A DNA stretch of 64,000 nt from Paenibacillus pinihumi DSM 23905 = JCM 16419 (GTDB taxonomy: Bacteria > Bacillota > Bacilli > Paenibacillales > Paenibacillaceae): contig NZ_AULX01000006.1 in the NCBI RefSeq assembly GCF_000422505.1, positions 248,001-312,000 of the forward strand. Direction: 5' to 3'. The first letter of the stretch is position 1; each line of letters starts with the position of its first letter. This document shows positions 25,156 to 32,736 of the stretch, in pieces. Below the pieces are notes generated by a model. The model was not told the DNA's origin. It made no database searches and was given only the letters and a program-made list of their open reading frames with translations. Both the position numbers and the translations under genes were made by a program.

Positions 25156-25764
25156 CTAGCTATTTCGCATGACGATAGATTCGAGTGTATTGGCAACATC
25201 TTCACAGCAATCGGTGGTCTGCTCCAGACGCTCGTAAATTTCCTTACGCTTGATCAGCTCAATCGGGTCTTTCTCTGTTGCGAACAAGCTCTTCACACAG
25301 ACACGCAGCAGGTCATCCGCCTGATTCTCCAGCTCGTTGAGCGCAATGGCAGGTTCACGGATCGCCAGCAGCTTCTTCTCGCTAAGCAGGTAAATGGCCT
25401 TCTTGATCTGATGCGCGCTGCGAACCAGATTGTCAGCGAAGAGAATGACATACTCATCCGGCTCTTGAATATGATACATTTCAAAACGGGAAGCACAAGC
25501 CTCAATACCATCCAGCACATCGTCCAGGGAAGTGGTGAGCGCCATAATGTCCTCGCGTTCGATCGGCGTAATGAATGTCTTGTTCAGCTCAGTCAGAATG
25601 GTATGCACGTAACGGTCGCATTTGGATTCGAATTCCTTCATGTCCTTGGCAAACACCGTAATATCCTTCAGGTCGGCCACGTTTGCAGAGAAGTATTCTA
25701 CCGCTTCTACAATCGTGTCGGACATGTCTTCGAGCGTCTTGAAAAATATATTCTTTTTCTTCAC
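25156..25764 (-). CDS. DUF47 family PhoU-like protein (YkaA type)
   Basis: The 202-residue, mostly helical protein belongs to the PhoU-related DUF47/YkaA family. These proteins accompany PiT permeases and are thought to gate them. Visible features are FFKTLEDMSDTIVEA at the N-terminus, the ExxxD-type metal-binding helices (FESKCDRYVHTILTELN, IEREDIMALTTSLDDVLD), and YERLEQTTDCCEDVAN near the end. The first gene of the pit operon. The upstream minus-strand sequence has a TTGACA and TTAACA-like repeats around 26010-26030, but I cannot place a PhoP box with confidence. Confidence 0.85.
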   Translation of the reverse strand: MKKKNIFFKTLEDMSDTIVEAVEYFSANVADLKDITVFAKDMKEFESKCDRYVHTILTELNKTFITPIEREDIMALTTSLDDVLDGIEACASRFEMYHIQEPDEYVILFADNLVRSAHQIKKAIYLLSEKKLLAIREPAIALNELENQADDLLRVCVKSLFATEKDPIELIKRKEIYERLEQTTDCCEDVANTLESIVMRNS

Positions 25765-26197
25765 CTTCGAAAAATCCCCTTTGCAGTGAGCATTATTGTA
25801 AGTTGGAACGACAGCCAGCAGCTCTGAATGTCCACAATCATCAAGGCCGAAATTCCGGGCGGGCCAAGGCTCGTCCTGCTTTTTGGCACAAGATGGCAGG
25901 GTTCAGAAAATAAGTCATGCCTTACCAGGACAACAGTAAGTGGCATGCTCCGCTTATTGCTAAGCTGACCAGCCGAAACTTATCTTAACATACTTTACAT
26001 TAGAATTGTTAAGACAGTGTCAACGTTTATGAAAAAAAATCGTCTTTTTTCACATTTTCTCGACAAGTGTTTTCGCAATGTAAAATTTGTCGTTAATACT
26101 TCTATGGATGATTTACAAATTCATTCAAATTATTTTACATTTGGATGATCTTTCGTCATCTTTCAGTGACAGATACACCGGGAGCAGCCTCCCATAG
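25765..26197. other. Gene-free leader region of the pit operon
   Basis: No gene is seen. The stretch 25980-26160 is A+T-rich and holds the likely pit promoter region on the minus strand (TTGACA near 26013-26018). Confidence 0.35.
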
Positions 26198-26222
26198 GCT
26201 GCCCGCAATAGCGGCGGGCAGC
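26198..26222. other. GC-rich hairpin
   Basis: Arms GCTGCCCGC / GCGGGCAGC with a 7-nt loop, just beyond the yerB terminator. No U-run follows; role unknown. Confidence 0.4.
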
Positions 26223-26236
26223 GGCTCTCGAAGCAA

Positions 26237-26263
26237 CAAAAAAAGGCGCAAGCTCTGCGCCTT
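26237..26263 (-). terminator. Terminator of yerB
   Basis: Minus-strand stem AAGGCGCA / TGCGCCTT followed by seven U, about 25 bases after the yerB stop. Confidence 0.8.
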
Positions 26264-26287
26264 CATTATTCGCCAAATTGGCCTGGT

Positions 26288-27394
26288 TTATCCAATCGTG
26301 ACATGCTCTTCAAACGACGGTGTCAGCGGCACCAGATGATAATACGTCTTGCCCGGCACAAACGGCAGCTCCTGCCCGTCCTTCATAATCCGGATAATAT
26401 CATCCTTGGTGCTGCGCACCCATTCACACTCTACCATCTTGCCTTCCTGGAACAGCATCGCCGGACCGCCGCTGGTCAGGTCAACCGACAATCTTCCCAC
26501 ATCATCCAGCGTCTTATGGCGGGTGCCGAGCACAACCAGATTGGACGCCGTCAGCTGCTGCTCGTTATCCAGGTCAATATGCGGTTCCTTATTAATAAAA
26601 CGGCTGTATAAGTGCTTGTCTGCATCATAGGTATAAGAAACATGATAATTTTTCAAGGAAAAATACAAATCAATTTCTTCCGCCTTTACACCAGCTGCTG
26701 TGGCGGGAGGAACTTCCCCTTCAGCGGCAAAAGGCATCGCCGGGATCAGCACCTGATCCGGGTACTTTTTCTGCTGGGCGCCCTCGCGCATTTTCTCCAG
26801 ACTGGAGTAAAGATTATGCGGCGGCTTGCGGAATTTCTCCCGCCAGAAGAACGGTCCCGCATTCGAGATTTCATCCAGATGCTGCTTGCGCTGCTGCTGC
26901 AGAATCGCATAGCCGTCATTGCTTGCGCCGGCATGGACAAGCACCGCCTGATACATCTCGCCCATCTCGATCAGATACGGCCGGATGCTGCGGATCGGGC
27001 CAATCTTATCTGTCCCCTCATAGCTCTGGAAGATCGCCACAAGACGGGTAATGCCGCCTTCCGCCAGCACTTCCCATACAATGTCGGCATGGGTCAGTCC
27101 GGACTGCGGACGCGCCGCCTTATAATTATTCACCATTACCGCGATCGGGCGTGCTTCCGCCTTCTCCTCCAGCTTCAAGCCTGTGAATGGCGCCTTGAAT
27201 CCCGGCTCCGGCTGTGGTTCCGGCTCTGCCGGGTCTATAATTTCGCCTATATCTCCCTTATTGTTCGGATCAGCCTGCAGCCCCTTGTCCCCGCCGCAAG
27301 CAGATACCAGTATCATCATTATGATTAGAAGCAGTAGCGAACCCAATTTTCTGTTCGTCTGATTCTTCTCCATCATTCGCAACATGCATCCCAT
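26288..27394 (-). CDS. yerB: DUF3048 lipoprotein (YerB-like)
   Basis: The predicted lipoprotein is 368 residues from 27394; starts at 27385 or at the MEKNQTNRK codon are also possible. The signal ends ILVSAC and is followed by a Pro/Glu repeat linker (EPEPQPEPG). The DUF3048 core shows RPIAVMVNNYKAARPQSGL, GGITRLVAIFQ and IGPIRSIRPY, and the C-terminal DUF3048 lobe contains LVVLGTRHK. The Bacillus homologue is YerB, found close to yerC, dgkB and rlmCD. Its biochemical function is unknown, with a cell-wall role suspected. Here pit and ykaA separate it from yerC. Confidence 0.8.
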   Translation of the reverse strand: MGCMLRMMEKNQTNRKLGSLLLLIIMMILVSACGGDKGLQADPNNKGDIGEIIDPAEPEPQPEPGFKAPFTGLKLEEKAEARPIAVMVNNYKAARPQSGLTHADIVWEVLAEGGITRLVAIFQSYEGTDKIGPIRSIRPYLIEMGEMYQAVLVHAGASNDGYAILQQQRKQHLDEISNAGPFFWREKFRKPPHNLYSSLEKMREGAQQKKYPDQVLIPAMPFAAEGEVPPATAAGVKAEEIDLYFSLKNYHVSYTYDADKHLYSRFINKEPHIDLDNEQQLTASNLVVLGTRHKTLDDVGRLSVDLTSGGPAMLFQEGKMVECEWVRSTKDDIIRIMKDGQELPFVPGKTYYHLVPLTPSFEEHVTIG

Positions 27395-27560
27395 CCTTCA
27401 TCAAATTTCGCTGTCTGCACCTGTTATTTCCTTATTAAACCATACATTGATGCTTTTGTCTTGGGACCTACTGCTGCGATTAATGAATATATAGTCACCC
27501 GATGATTTGCCCTGACAATCCCTGGTCATACTATAAGCAAAATCAAGGAGGTGCTCGCAG

Positions 27561-27680
27561 ATGGCCGGATTTTTTGACTGGCTGGGCCGGAACTGGCTGG
27601 CCGTGCTGCTCATTGCGGGAATCATAGCTGCCGGGATTTTCGTTTTCTCCAAGCGTAATGAACTGCTTGATAAAGGCTGA
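27561..27680 (+). CDS. 39-residue membrane protein
   Basis: A small gene too short for usual cut-offs. The ATG at 27561 follows AAGGAGG at nine-base spacing, and the TGA ends at 27680. It encodes an amphipathic start (MAGFFDWLGRNWL), one membrane helix (AVLLIAGIIAAGIFVF) and a charged tail (SKRNELLDKG). The helix type and tail resemble small regulatory or stress membrane peptides, but no family is recognised. A possible -10 (TATAAG) lies near 27532. It is transcribed opposite to both neighbours. Confidence 0.65.
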   Translation: MAGFFDWLGRNWLAVLLIAGIIAAGIFVFSKRNELLDKG

Positions 27681-27703
27681 ATCGCCCGGCTCCAGCACAA
27701 ACA

Positions 27704-27750
27704 AGCCTGTGGGAGCCATTCCCTTCTGCAAAGGGGATGACACACAGGCT
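27704..27750 (-). terminator. Stem-loop after the gntR gene
   Basis: Arms AGCCTGTG / CACAGGCT enclose an inner CATTCCC / GGGGATG helix. On the minus strand it is followed by UUGUUUGU, so it may end the five-gene gntR operon. It also lies 24 bases after the 39-residue gene on the other strand. Confidence 0.5.
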
Positions 27751-27808
27751 AAGCTCGTTATAATCAGACTTACACCCACTACCGGGCCTAAAGGTTACCT
27801 GTCTGCTT

Positions 27809-28516
27809 TTACGTATCGTAATTGACCAGATAATGATGCAGCTCTGTATGATAGCAGCCCATGCTGTATTCAATCAGCCGGCCTTCCGCATCGTAGGAGT
27901 AGCGCAGCCGTTTGAGCACAGGCGCTCCCGCCTCTAAGCCAAGCAGCTTCGCGGTCTCCGGTGTTGCAAAATCAACTAGGAACCGGTCGCGAAAATTGTC
28001 CAGCACGATATTTTTTTCCTCCAGCAGCTCGTACAGCGACTGCATATCCGAAATATCAGGATCGTGCGTCTCACTCGCCAGGAAGTGGATAATATGAATA
28101 TACGGCTGATCATTGAGCACATATAACCGCTCGATCCGGTGGCATGCGGCCCCGAACAGTGAGCCAAGCTCAGTGCCCGCTTCAAGCCGGACAGGAGCGG
28201 CCGAAATCAGCTTCTTCTCCAGCCGATGGCCCTCCTCGACCAGCAGCTCTGTGAACCGTTTCCCTTTGGAAAGCTTCGAGAGGGACGTATTCCGGAGCAC
28301 AATGGTGCCCACTCCGCTCTTTTTCTCCACGTAGCCTTCCACTGACAGCTCACGGATCGCATTGCGCACTGTCATTTTACTCACCTGGAATTCCTTCTCA
28401 AGCTGCGGCTCGGGAGGAATGTTCGTCCCCAGCGGGTAAATGCCGTGCAGAATCCGGTCCTTCACAATCTTTTTGACTTGCAAATATAAAGGTCCTTTTT
28501 TACGCGAAATGGACAC
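27809..28516 (-). CDS. GntR/HutC-type transcriptional regulator
   Basis: The 235-residue regulator has an N-terminal winged helix (about 5-75; MTVRNAIRELSVEGYVEKKS). Its C-terminal UTRA ligand domain (about 90-230) shows RIERLYVLNDQPYIH and LKRLRYSYDAEGRLIEYS. UTRA-type regulators usually bind a phosphorylated sugar derivative and repress the operon they sit in. It is last in the amino-sugar-acid operon, 12 bases after the kinase. A 12-bp palindrome upstream of the first gene (32673) is a candidate operator. Confidence 0.85.
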   Translation of the reverse strand: MSISRKKGPLYLQVKKIVKDRILHGIYPLGTNIPPEPQLEKEFQVSKMTVRNAIRELSVEGYVEKKSGVGTIVLRNTSLSKLSKGKRFTELLVEEGHRLEKKLISAAPVRLEAGTELGSLFGAACHRIERLYVLNDQPYIHIIHFLASETHDPDISDMQSLYELLEEKNIVLDNFRDRFLVDFATPETAKLLGLEAGAPVLKRLRYSYDAEGRLIEYSMGCYHTELHHYLVNYDT

Positions 28517-28528
28517 CTTATCATCACA

Positions 28529-29590
28529 CTACCTTTCAACATCACGGGTCCGGTCCGACATCGCCTTCACCACATCAGACTCCGAGGAAATTGGCGTATC
28601 GCCAGGAACCGTATGAGCCAGCATCGCAGCCGCCGCCGCGTATTCCACCGCATACTCCGGATCGTAGCCCTGCAATTCGGCATGAATAATCCCGCTCGCA
28701 TAGGCATCCCCGGCACCGACCCGGTCATAGACCGGGAAGGTCAGCGGCCTGGAGTAGGTGAATCCGCCACCGCCTGCCGCTTCCATGGCCTTAGTCTGTG
28801 CCTCCCTGCCCGCGCTTGTCTTATATATATAGCCCGTCAGCGTATGCGTATTGTCCCCGTTAATTTGCCGGTGTGTCCCTGCAATCGTCCGAATGCCATA
28901 TTCCCTCGCGACCTGCGGGATCAACTGCTCCAACTGTGCTATTCTATCACATTCGCCTGTCTCCATACCAAGCGTGAAGATCGCGTCCTTCTCATTCATG
29001 AACACGATATCCGCCGCTTGAAGCATATCGGTATAATGAGGCCTCGCCTGCCCGTAGGCATCCGGGCCCCACAGGGAAGGGCGGTAATTGCAGTCGAAAA
29101 TAACGATGCCGCCGCGCTGCTTCACCTCACCGGCCAGCCGCTTCATCTGCATCCGGGCCAAATCATTCATTGCCAGCGTAATGCCGCAAAAATGCACGGC
29201 ATCGAGTCCATCGGCAATCCGGCCCCACTCTGTCTCCGGGTACGCAACTGTATTGAAACTGCTGCCCAGGCGGTCTGTATACGTGACCCTGCTTGGACGG
29301 GCGCCGAATCCATGCTCCAGGAAATACTGGCCGACATATTTGCCGCCCCGCTGAACCCATGGCGTATGAATGCCAAGCTTGCGCAAATAGGCCAGCGCTG
29401 CCTCCCCGAGCGGGTTATCCGGCAGCGTACTGACGAGATAGGCGGAATGGCCGAACCGGGAGAGGGCCGACATAACGTTGACCCCGGTTCCCGAAAATGA
29501 ATAGTCCAGACTGCTGCCCTGCGCCAGAGTGGAATAGCCCGGAACCTCCAGGCGCATCATCACCTCTCCGAAAGCGGCAACCTTAGACAT
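28529..29590 (-). CDS. PfkB-family sugar-acid kinase (KDG kinase-like)
   Basis: The 353-residue ribokinase-family enzyme has an N-terminal substrate loop (SFSGTGVNVMSALSRFG), NYRPSLWG at about 169-175, and the catalytic GAGD at 292-295. Its closest functional class is 2-dehydro-3-deoxygluconate (KDG) kinase, which would supply the aldolase encoded just upstream. The start is ATG 29590, inside the last codons of the aldolase gene (8-bp overlap), which implies translational coupling. An earlier in-frame start at 29599 is less likely. Confidence 0.8.
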   Translation of the reverse strand: MSKVAAFGEVMMRLEVPGYSTLAQGSSLDYSFSGTGVNVMSALSRFGHSAYLVSTLPDNPLGEAALAYLRKLGIHTPWVQRGGKYVGQYFLEHGFGARPSRVTYTDRLGSSFNTVAYPETEWGRIADGLDAVHFCGITLAMNDLARMQMKRLAGEVKQRGGIVIFDCNYRPSLWGPDAYGQARPHYTDMLQAADIVFMNEKDAIFTLGMETGECDRIAQLEQLIPQVAREYGIRTIAGTHRQINGDNTHTLTGYIYKTSAGREAQTKAMEAAGGGGFTYSRPLTFPVYDRVGAGDAYASGIIHAELQGYDPEYAVEYAAAAAMLAHTVPGDTPISSESDVVKAMSDRTRDVER

Positions 29591-30344
29591 AGCGGTCAAC
29601 TAATGCTTTCAGTCTGCTGTGCAGCGTTCGCACATCCTCAATTCGGGTGCTGCCAGTAGCGGAATCTATAATGGAGGAATACACATGCGGAATGACTTGC
29701 GGCACACCCGCTGCCAGCGCGATTTCGACGATCGGCTCGAAGTTGTCCAGATCAATGCCGCCAGTCGGTTCCAGTGCGAAGCCTTCCTCACCGCAGGCTT
29801 TAGCCACAGCCCGGTACTCTTCTTCCAGCTTGAGCCCTTGCATCGGGAAATATTTCAGCGCATTGCCGCCCATGTCGCGAACGAGTGCAATCGCCGCCTT
29901 GATCGGAACAATGGCTTTGTCTTCTACGCCTGCACTGTATACGCCAGTTGAAATATTGACATAGCCCGCTTTGCCGGATGGTGACACAAGGCTGTTAATC
30001 CAGCTGTCCTTGCCCTGGCTTTCGAGGTTGGCGCGGGTCGCTCCTACTGCCGGGAAAATCTGATTAATATGATTGCCCGCATAGGACTTGGCGATTTCAG
30101 CCACAACTGCCCCCTGGCGGTTGTCGCCTGCTCCGAGGCCGATGGATACGGCATCCTCAATTTCACGTCCGTAAGCTTGCATTGCCTCTACGGCTGCCCC
30201 GGCATTCGGATAATCCTTGGAGAGAACGCCGACGATCACATGCCCTTCGGATGCCTCGAACACTTCTTTTGCATTTTCAATACTGTTGGCAAGAACGTTG
30301 AGCGCTGCTTTATTTTTGTATAAACGATTATAAATTCCGGACAT
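29583..30344 (-). CDS. dgaF: DgaF-like 2-dehydro-3-deoxy-phosphogluconate aldolase
   Basis: The 253-residue protein matches the DgaF/KDGP aldolase family, which splits 2-keto-3-deoxy-6-phosphogluconate to pyruvate and glyceraldehyde 3-phosphate. It opens with YNRLYKNKAALNVLANSIENA. The putative Schiff-base lysine lies in GGNALKYFPMQGLK, and the phosphate-binding ALEPTGGIDLDNF follows. It starts one base after the DgaE-like gene stops and overlaps the kinase gene. In enterobacteria this aldolase acts after DgaE in D-glucosaminate use. Confidence 0.8.
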   Translation of the reverse strand: MSGIYNRLYKNKAALNVLANSIENAKEVFEASEGHVIVGVLSKDYPNAGAAVEAMQAYGREIEDAVSIGLGAGDNRQGAVVAEIAKSYAGNHINQIFPAVGATRANLESQGKDSWINSLVSPSGKAGYVNISTGVYSAGVEDKAIVPIKAAIALVRDMGGNALKYFPMQGLKLEEEYRAVAKACGEEGFALEPTGGIDLDNFEPIVEIALAAGVPQVIPHVYSSIIDSATGSTRIEDVRTLHSRLKALVDRYV

Positions 30345-31451
30345 TTACTTGTTCCCCCCTATAATGTCTTCAATGCGATTCACAATGACCTGGAGATCAT
30401 CACCCTGCAAGGAGCGCGGATCAATATCAAAATACCCCTGGCGCACGCCGTAATCCCGTGTATACACGGCAATCGGACCTTCGCGAAGCTGATCATTGAC
30501 CGTTTTGGCCGACAGGCCAGCCGCCTGCTCATCAATGCGGACACGTCCGCGGAAGATCGCTCTTCCCGCTTCATCCTGCACAATGCTTACACTTACGCCT
30601 GCAAGCTTCGTAACCTGCTGGAGCGCTTCGAGTGCGGCCTTTTCCTCTTCGCTCTTGTCTTCCTTGACCATATACTCATCCAGTGCTTGCAGCAGGCCGA
30701 AGATCGTCTCCTTGCCGACCTTCATGCTTCTGCCGATGCCGTGCAGCTGCACTTTCACCCAATCCACATATGCTGCCTTGCCGCCGACAATGCCGGAGGT
30801 TGGGCCTTCAATCGCTTTCGAGCCGCTGTAGATCGCCAGATCCGAGCACTGCACATACTTCTGAATATCCTCCTCAGCCGCCGCATCGACGATCAGCGGA
30901 ATGCCGTGCTTCTGCGCAACTTCCCAGGCTTCTTCGACCTTGATCATATTTTTCTGCACACAGTGATGCGACTGGACATAGAGAATAGCGGCTGTGCGCT
31001 CGCCGATCGCTTCTTCAATATGCTCCTTGCGCCCTTCATTCGCGTAGCCGACCTCCACAATCTGTCCGCCACCCAGCCATACCATAGTCTCTACAGGCGC
31101 TCCGTACTGGACGTTGTGCCCCTTGAACATAATAATCTCGTTCTTCTCGATCTTCTCCTGATGGAGCCGTAGGCTTGTACGGCGATTGCCGCGTGTCACC
31201 GCTGCCGCTACTGTCAGCGCAATCCCGCTGGATGCGGAGTTGACGACAACAGCTGCTTCGGAGCCGAGGATGCGGGCGACGTACTGGCCGGACTTCTCGA
31301 CCAAATCCGCCATCTCCACATACTGCTGGCCCCCGGTCTTCATCGCGTTCATGACGCCGTCCGTAGGCGCCGATACGCCCAGAATGCTCATCCTTCCGCT
31401 CGCATTGACCACCCGTTTCAACCCGTATCTAGCATGCAATGAATGATCCAT
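30345..31451 (-). CDS. dgaE: DgaE/SelA-like PLP-dependent ammonia-lyase
   Basis: The 368-residue PLP enzyme belongs to the SelA-like DgaE family, whose characterised member converts D-glucosaminate 6-phosphate to KDGP and ammonia. The predicted PLP lysine is K212 in YSGSKAIEGPTSG; the motif LKRVVNASGRMSILG opens the fold and PLIVDAAAEED supplies the cofactor-ring aspartate. The start at ATG 31451 is chosen for its AAGGGAG ribosome site; the frame is open to 31514. It overlaps the upstream amidohydrolase gene by 23 bases. Because a kinase follows in the operon, its substrate here may be the unphosphorylated amino acid sugar. Confidence 0.8.
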   Translation of the reverse strand: MDHSLHARYGLKRVVNASGRMSILGVSAPTDGVMNAMKTGGQQYVEMADLVEKSGQYVARILGSEAAVVVNSASSGIALTVAAAVTRGNRRTSLRLHQEKIEKNEIIMFKGHNVQYGAPVETMVWLGGGQIVEVGYANEGRKEHIEEAIGERTAAILYVQSHHCVQKNMIKVEEAWEVAQKHGIPLIVDAAAEEDIQKYVQCSDLAIYSGSKAIEGPTSGIVGGKAAYVDWVKVQLHGIGRSMKVGKETIFGLLQALDEYMVKEDKSEEEKAALEALQQVTKLAGVSVSIVQDEAGRAIFRGRVRIDEQAAGLSAKTVNDQLREGPIAVYTRDYGVRQGYFDIDPRSLQGDDLQVIVNRIEDIIGGNK

Positions 31452-32577
31452 TTCGAACAACTCCCTTTGGTTGAATGTATTGCTCTGCTGTCCGCTTTGC
31501 GCCTTCTGAATCAATTAATTCTTGTTCACCCTGCTCTACAGTAAAGACCGTCAGATCCGCCTTCGCGCCCGCCCGGATTTCAGCAAGCTCCGGCCTGCCG
31601 AGCCAAGATGCGGCATTCACGGTAACTGCACGAATGACCTCTTCTATGCTGTAGCCCAAATACAAAAATTTCGTCAACACCGCAGACATGCTGTGCACCG
31701 GACCGTTCAGACGGTTGCCCCGGTAAATGTCCGTGCTGATCGTATGCAGCGGAACACCTGCCAGCTTTGCCTTCTCCGCAATATCAAAGGAGAAGCTCGC
31801 CGTACCGTGACCGACATCCAGATGCACGCCTCTCGCTACAGCATCCAGCAGCTCGGGCAGCGGCTGTCCGTCCACTCCAAACACATTGTTCGGCTTGCCG
31901 TTCAAGTAATGCGTCACAATATCTCTGCGCTCCAGCAGCCGGAGCACCTCCTGAATAGCCGGCGGCGCTGAACCGATGTGAACCATCAGCGGCAGCCCCG
32001 TCCCTGCTGACAGCCTACGTGCAATCTTGAGCGGCTCAATCCCCTGCTCCTTCACAACACTGCGGCTGATTCTCGCCTTCAGGCCCACGATAAATTCCGG
32101 GTATTGGCGGATGGCATCATGCACAAGAGTTTCATCCAGCCATTCCAGCCGGGACAGCTCATCGATCCGCTCAAGACCGATGCGGGAGATGTTCAGGAAG
32201 GCCAGCAGCCTCGTAGCTGAACTCTTGCCTGCTTCATACAGCCCGCCAATGCGGTCAGCCCCGCAGCTCCCGGCATCCACGATTGTTGTCACCCCGTGCT
32301 TTACGCCAATCTCGTCGATCTCATCCCCATACGGATGAAGCTCGCTCATCGCATGCACATGCATATCGATCCAGCCGCTGGACACATAGGCTCCGCTCCC
32401 GGCGCCATCCCACAGCGTATCTCCCTCTCCGGTGCCAGCCGGGACAATGCGGCTAATCCGTTCCCCATCGAACACAATATCGACAGCCTGCCCTCTGCCG
32501 GCAACCGGACTATCGGCAGTTGATGGCTGTGATGTATGCCCCTCCAGCAGCCGGACATTGCGCAATACAGTTCCCAT
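31429..32577 (-). CDS. Amidohydrolase/deacetylase family metalloenzyme
   Basis: The 382-residue amidohydrolase has the first metal motif as H73-V-H75 (GWIDMHVHAM). It also shows GVTTIVDAGSCGADRI, a metal-bridging lysine candidate in FIVGLKARISRSV, LPLMVHIGSAPP and ISTDIYRGN. It resembles the EF_0837/AHA_3915 group of deacetylase-like amidohydrolases that travel with DgaE/DgaF genes. I infer removal of an acyl group from an amino-sugar acid or lactam before deamination. The start at ATG 32577 (GGGGGA upstream) trims an unlikely leader from 32628. First gene of the operon. Confidence 0.75.
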   Translation of the reverse strand: MGTVLRNVRLLEGHTSQPSTADSPVAGRGQAVDIVFDGERISRIVPAGTGEGDTLWDGAGSGAYVSSGWIDMHVHAMSELHPYGDEIDEIGVKHGVTTIVDAGSCGADRIGGLYEAGKSSATRLLAFLNISRIGLERIDELSRLEWLDETLVHDAIRQYPEFIVGLKARISRSVVKEQGIEPLKIARRLSAGTGLPLMVHIGSAPPAIQEVLRLLERRDIVTHYLNGKPNNVFGVDGQPLPELLDAVARGVHLDVGHGTASFSFDIAEKAKLAGVPLHTISTDIYRGNRLNGPVHSMSAVLTKFLYLGYSIEEVIRAVTVNAASWLGRPELAEIRAGAKADLTVFTVEQGEQELIDSEGAKRTAEQYIQPKGVVRNGSFIAC

Positions 32578-32672
32578 CCTTGTTGCTTTCCCCCTTTCTT
32601 GGTACAGTGTGGATAAGCAATCCAGCAAGTTTCATTTGCCAACAGCTTAACACATTCTAGCATTAAAATAAA

Positions 32673-32684
32673 TATAACGTTATA
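32673..32684. promoter_or_regulatory. 12-bp palindrome in divergent promoter region
   Basis: TATAACGTTATA is a perfect palindrome between the divergent amino-sugar-acid operon and the AraC-type sensor gene. It lies in a place where a GntR-type operator would be expected; the sequence TATAAT overlaps its right end. Confidence 0.4.
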
Positions 32685-32736
32685 ATGTTTAATAACGGAG
32701 CAGATTGGAAACACGCAAATTGAAGGAGGACACCCT

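Noticed and set aside
26010-26030. PhoP box upstream of the pit operon
   Set aside because: TTAACA-like words are present but their spacing does not form a clear set of repeats, so I cannot support PhoP control.
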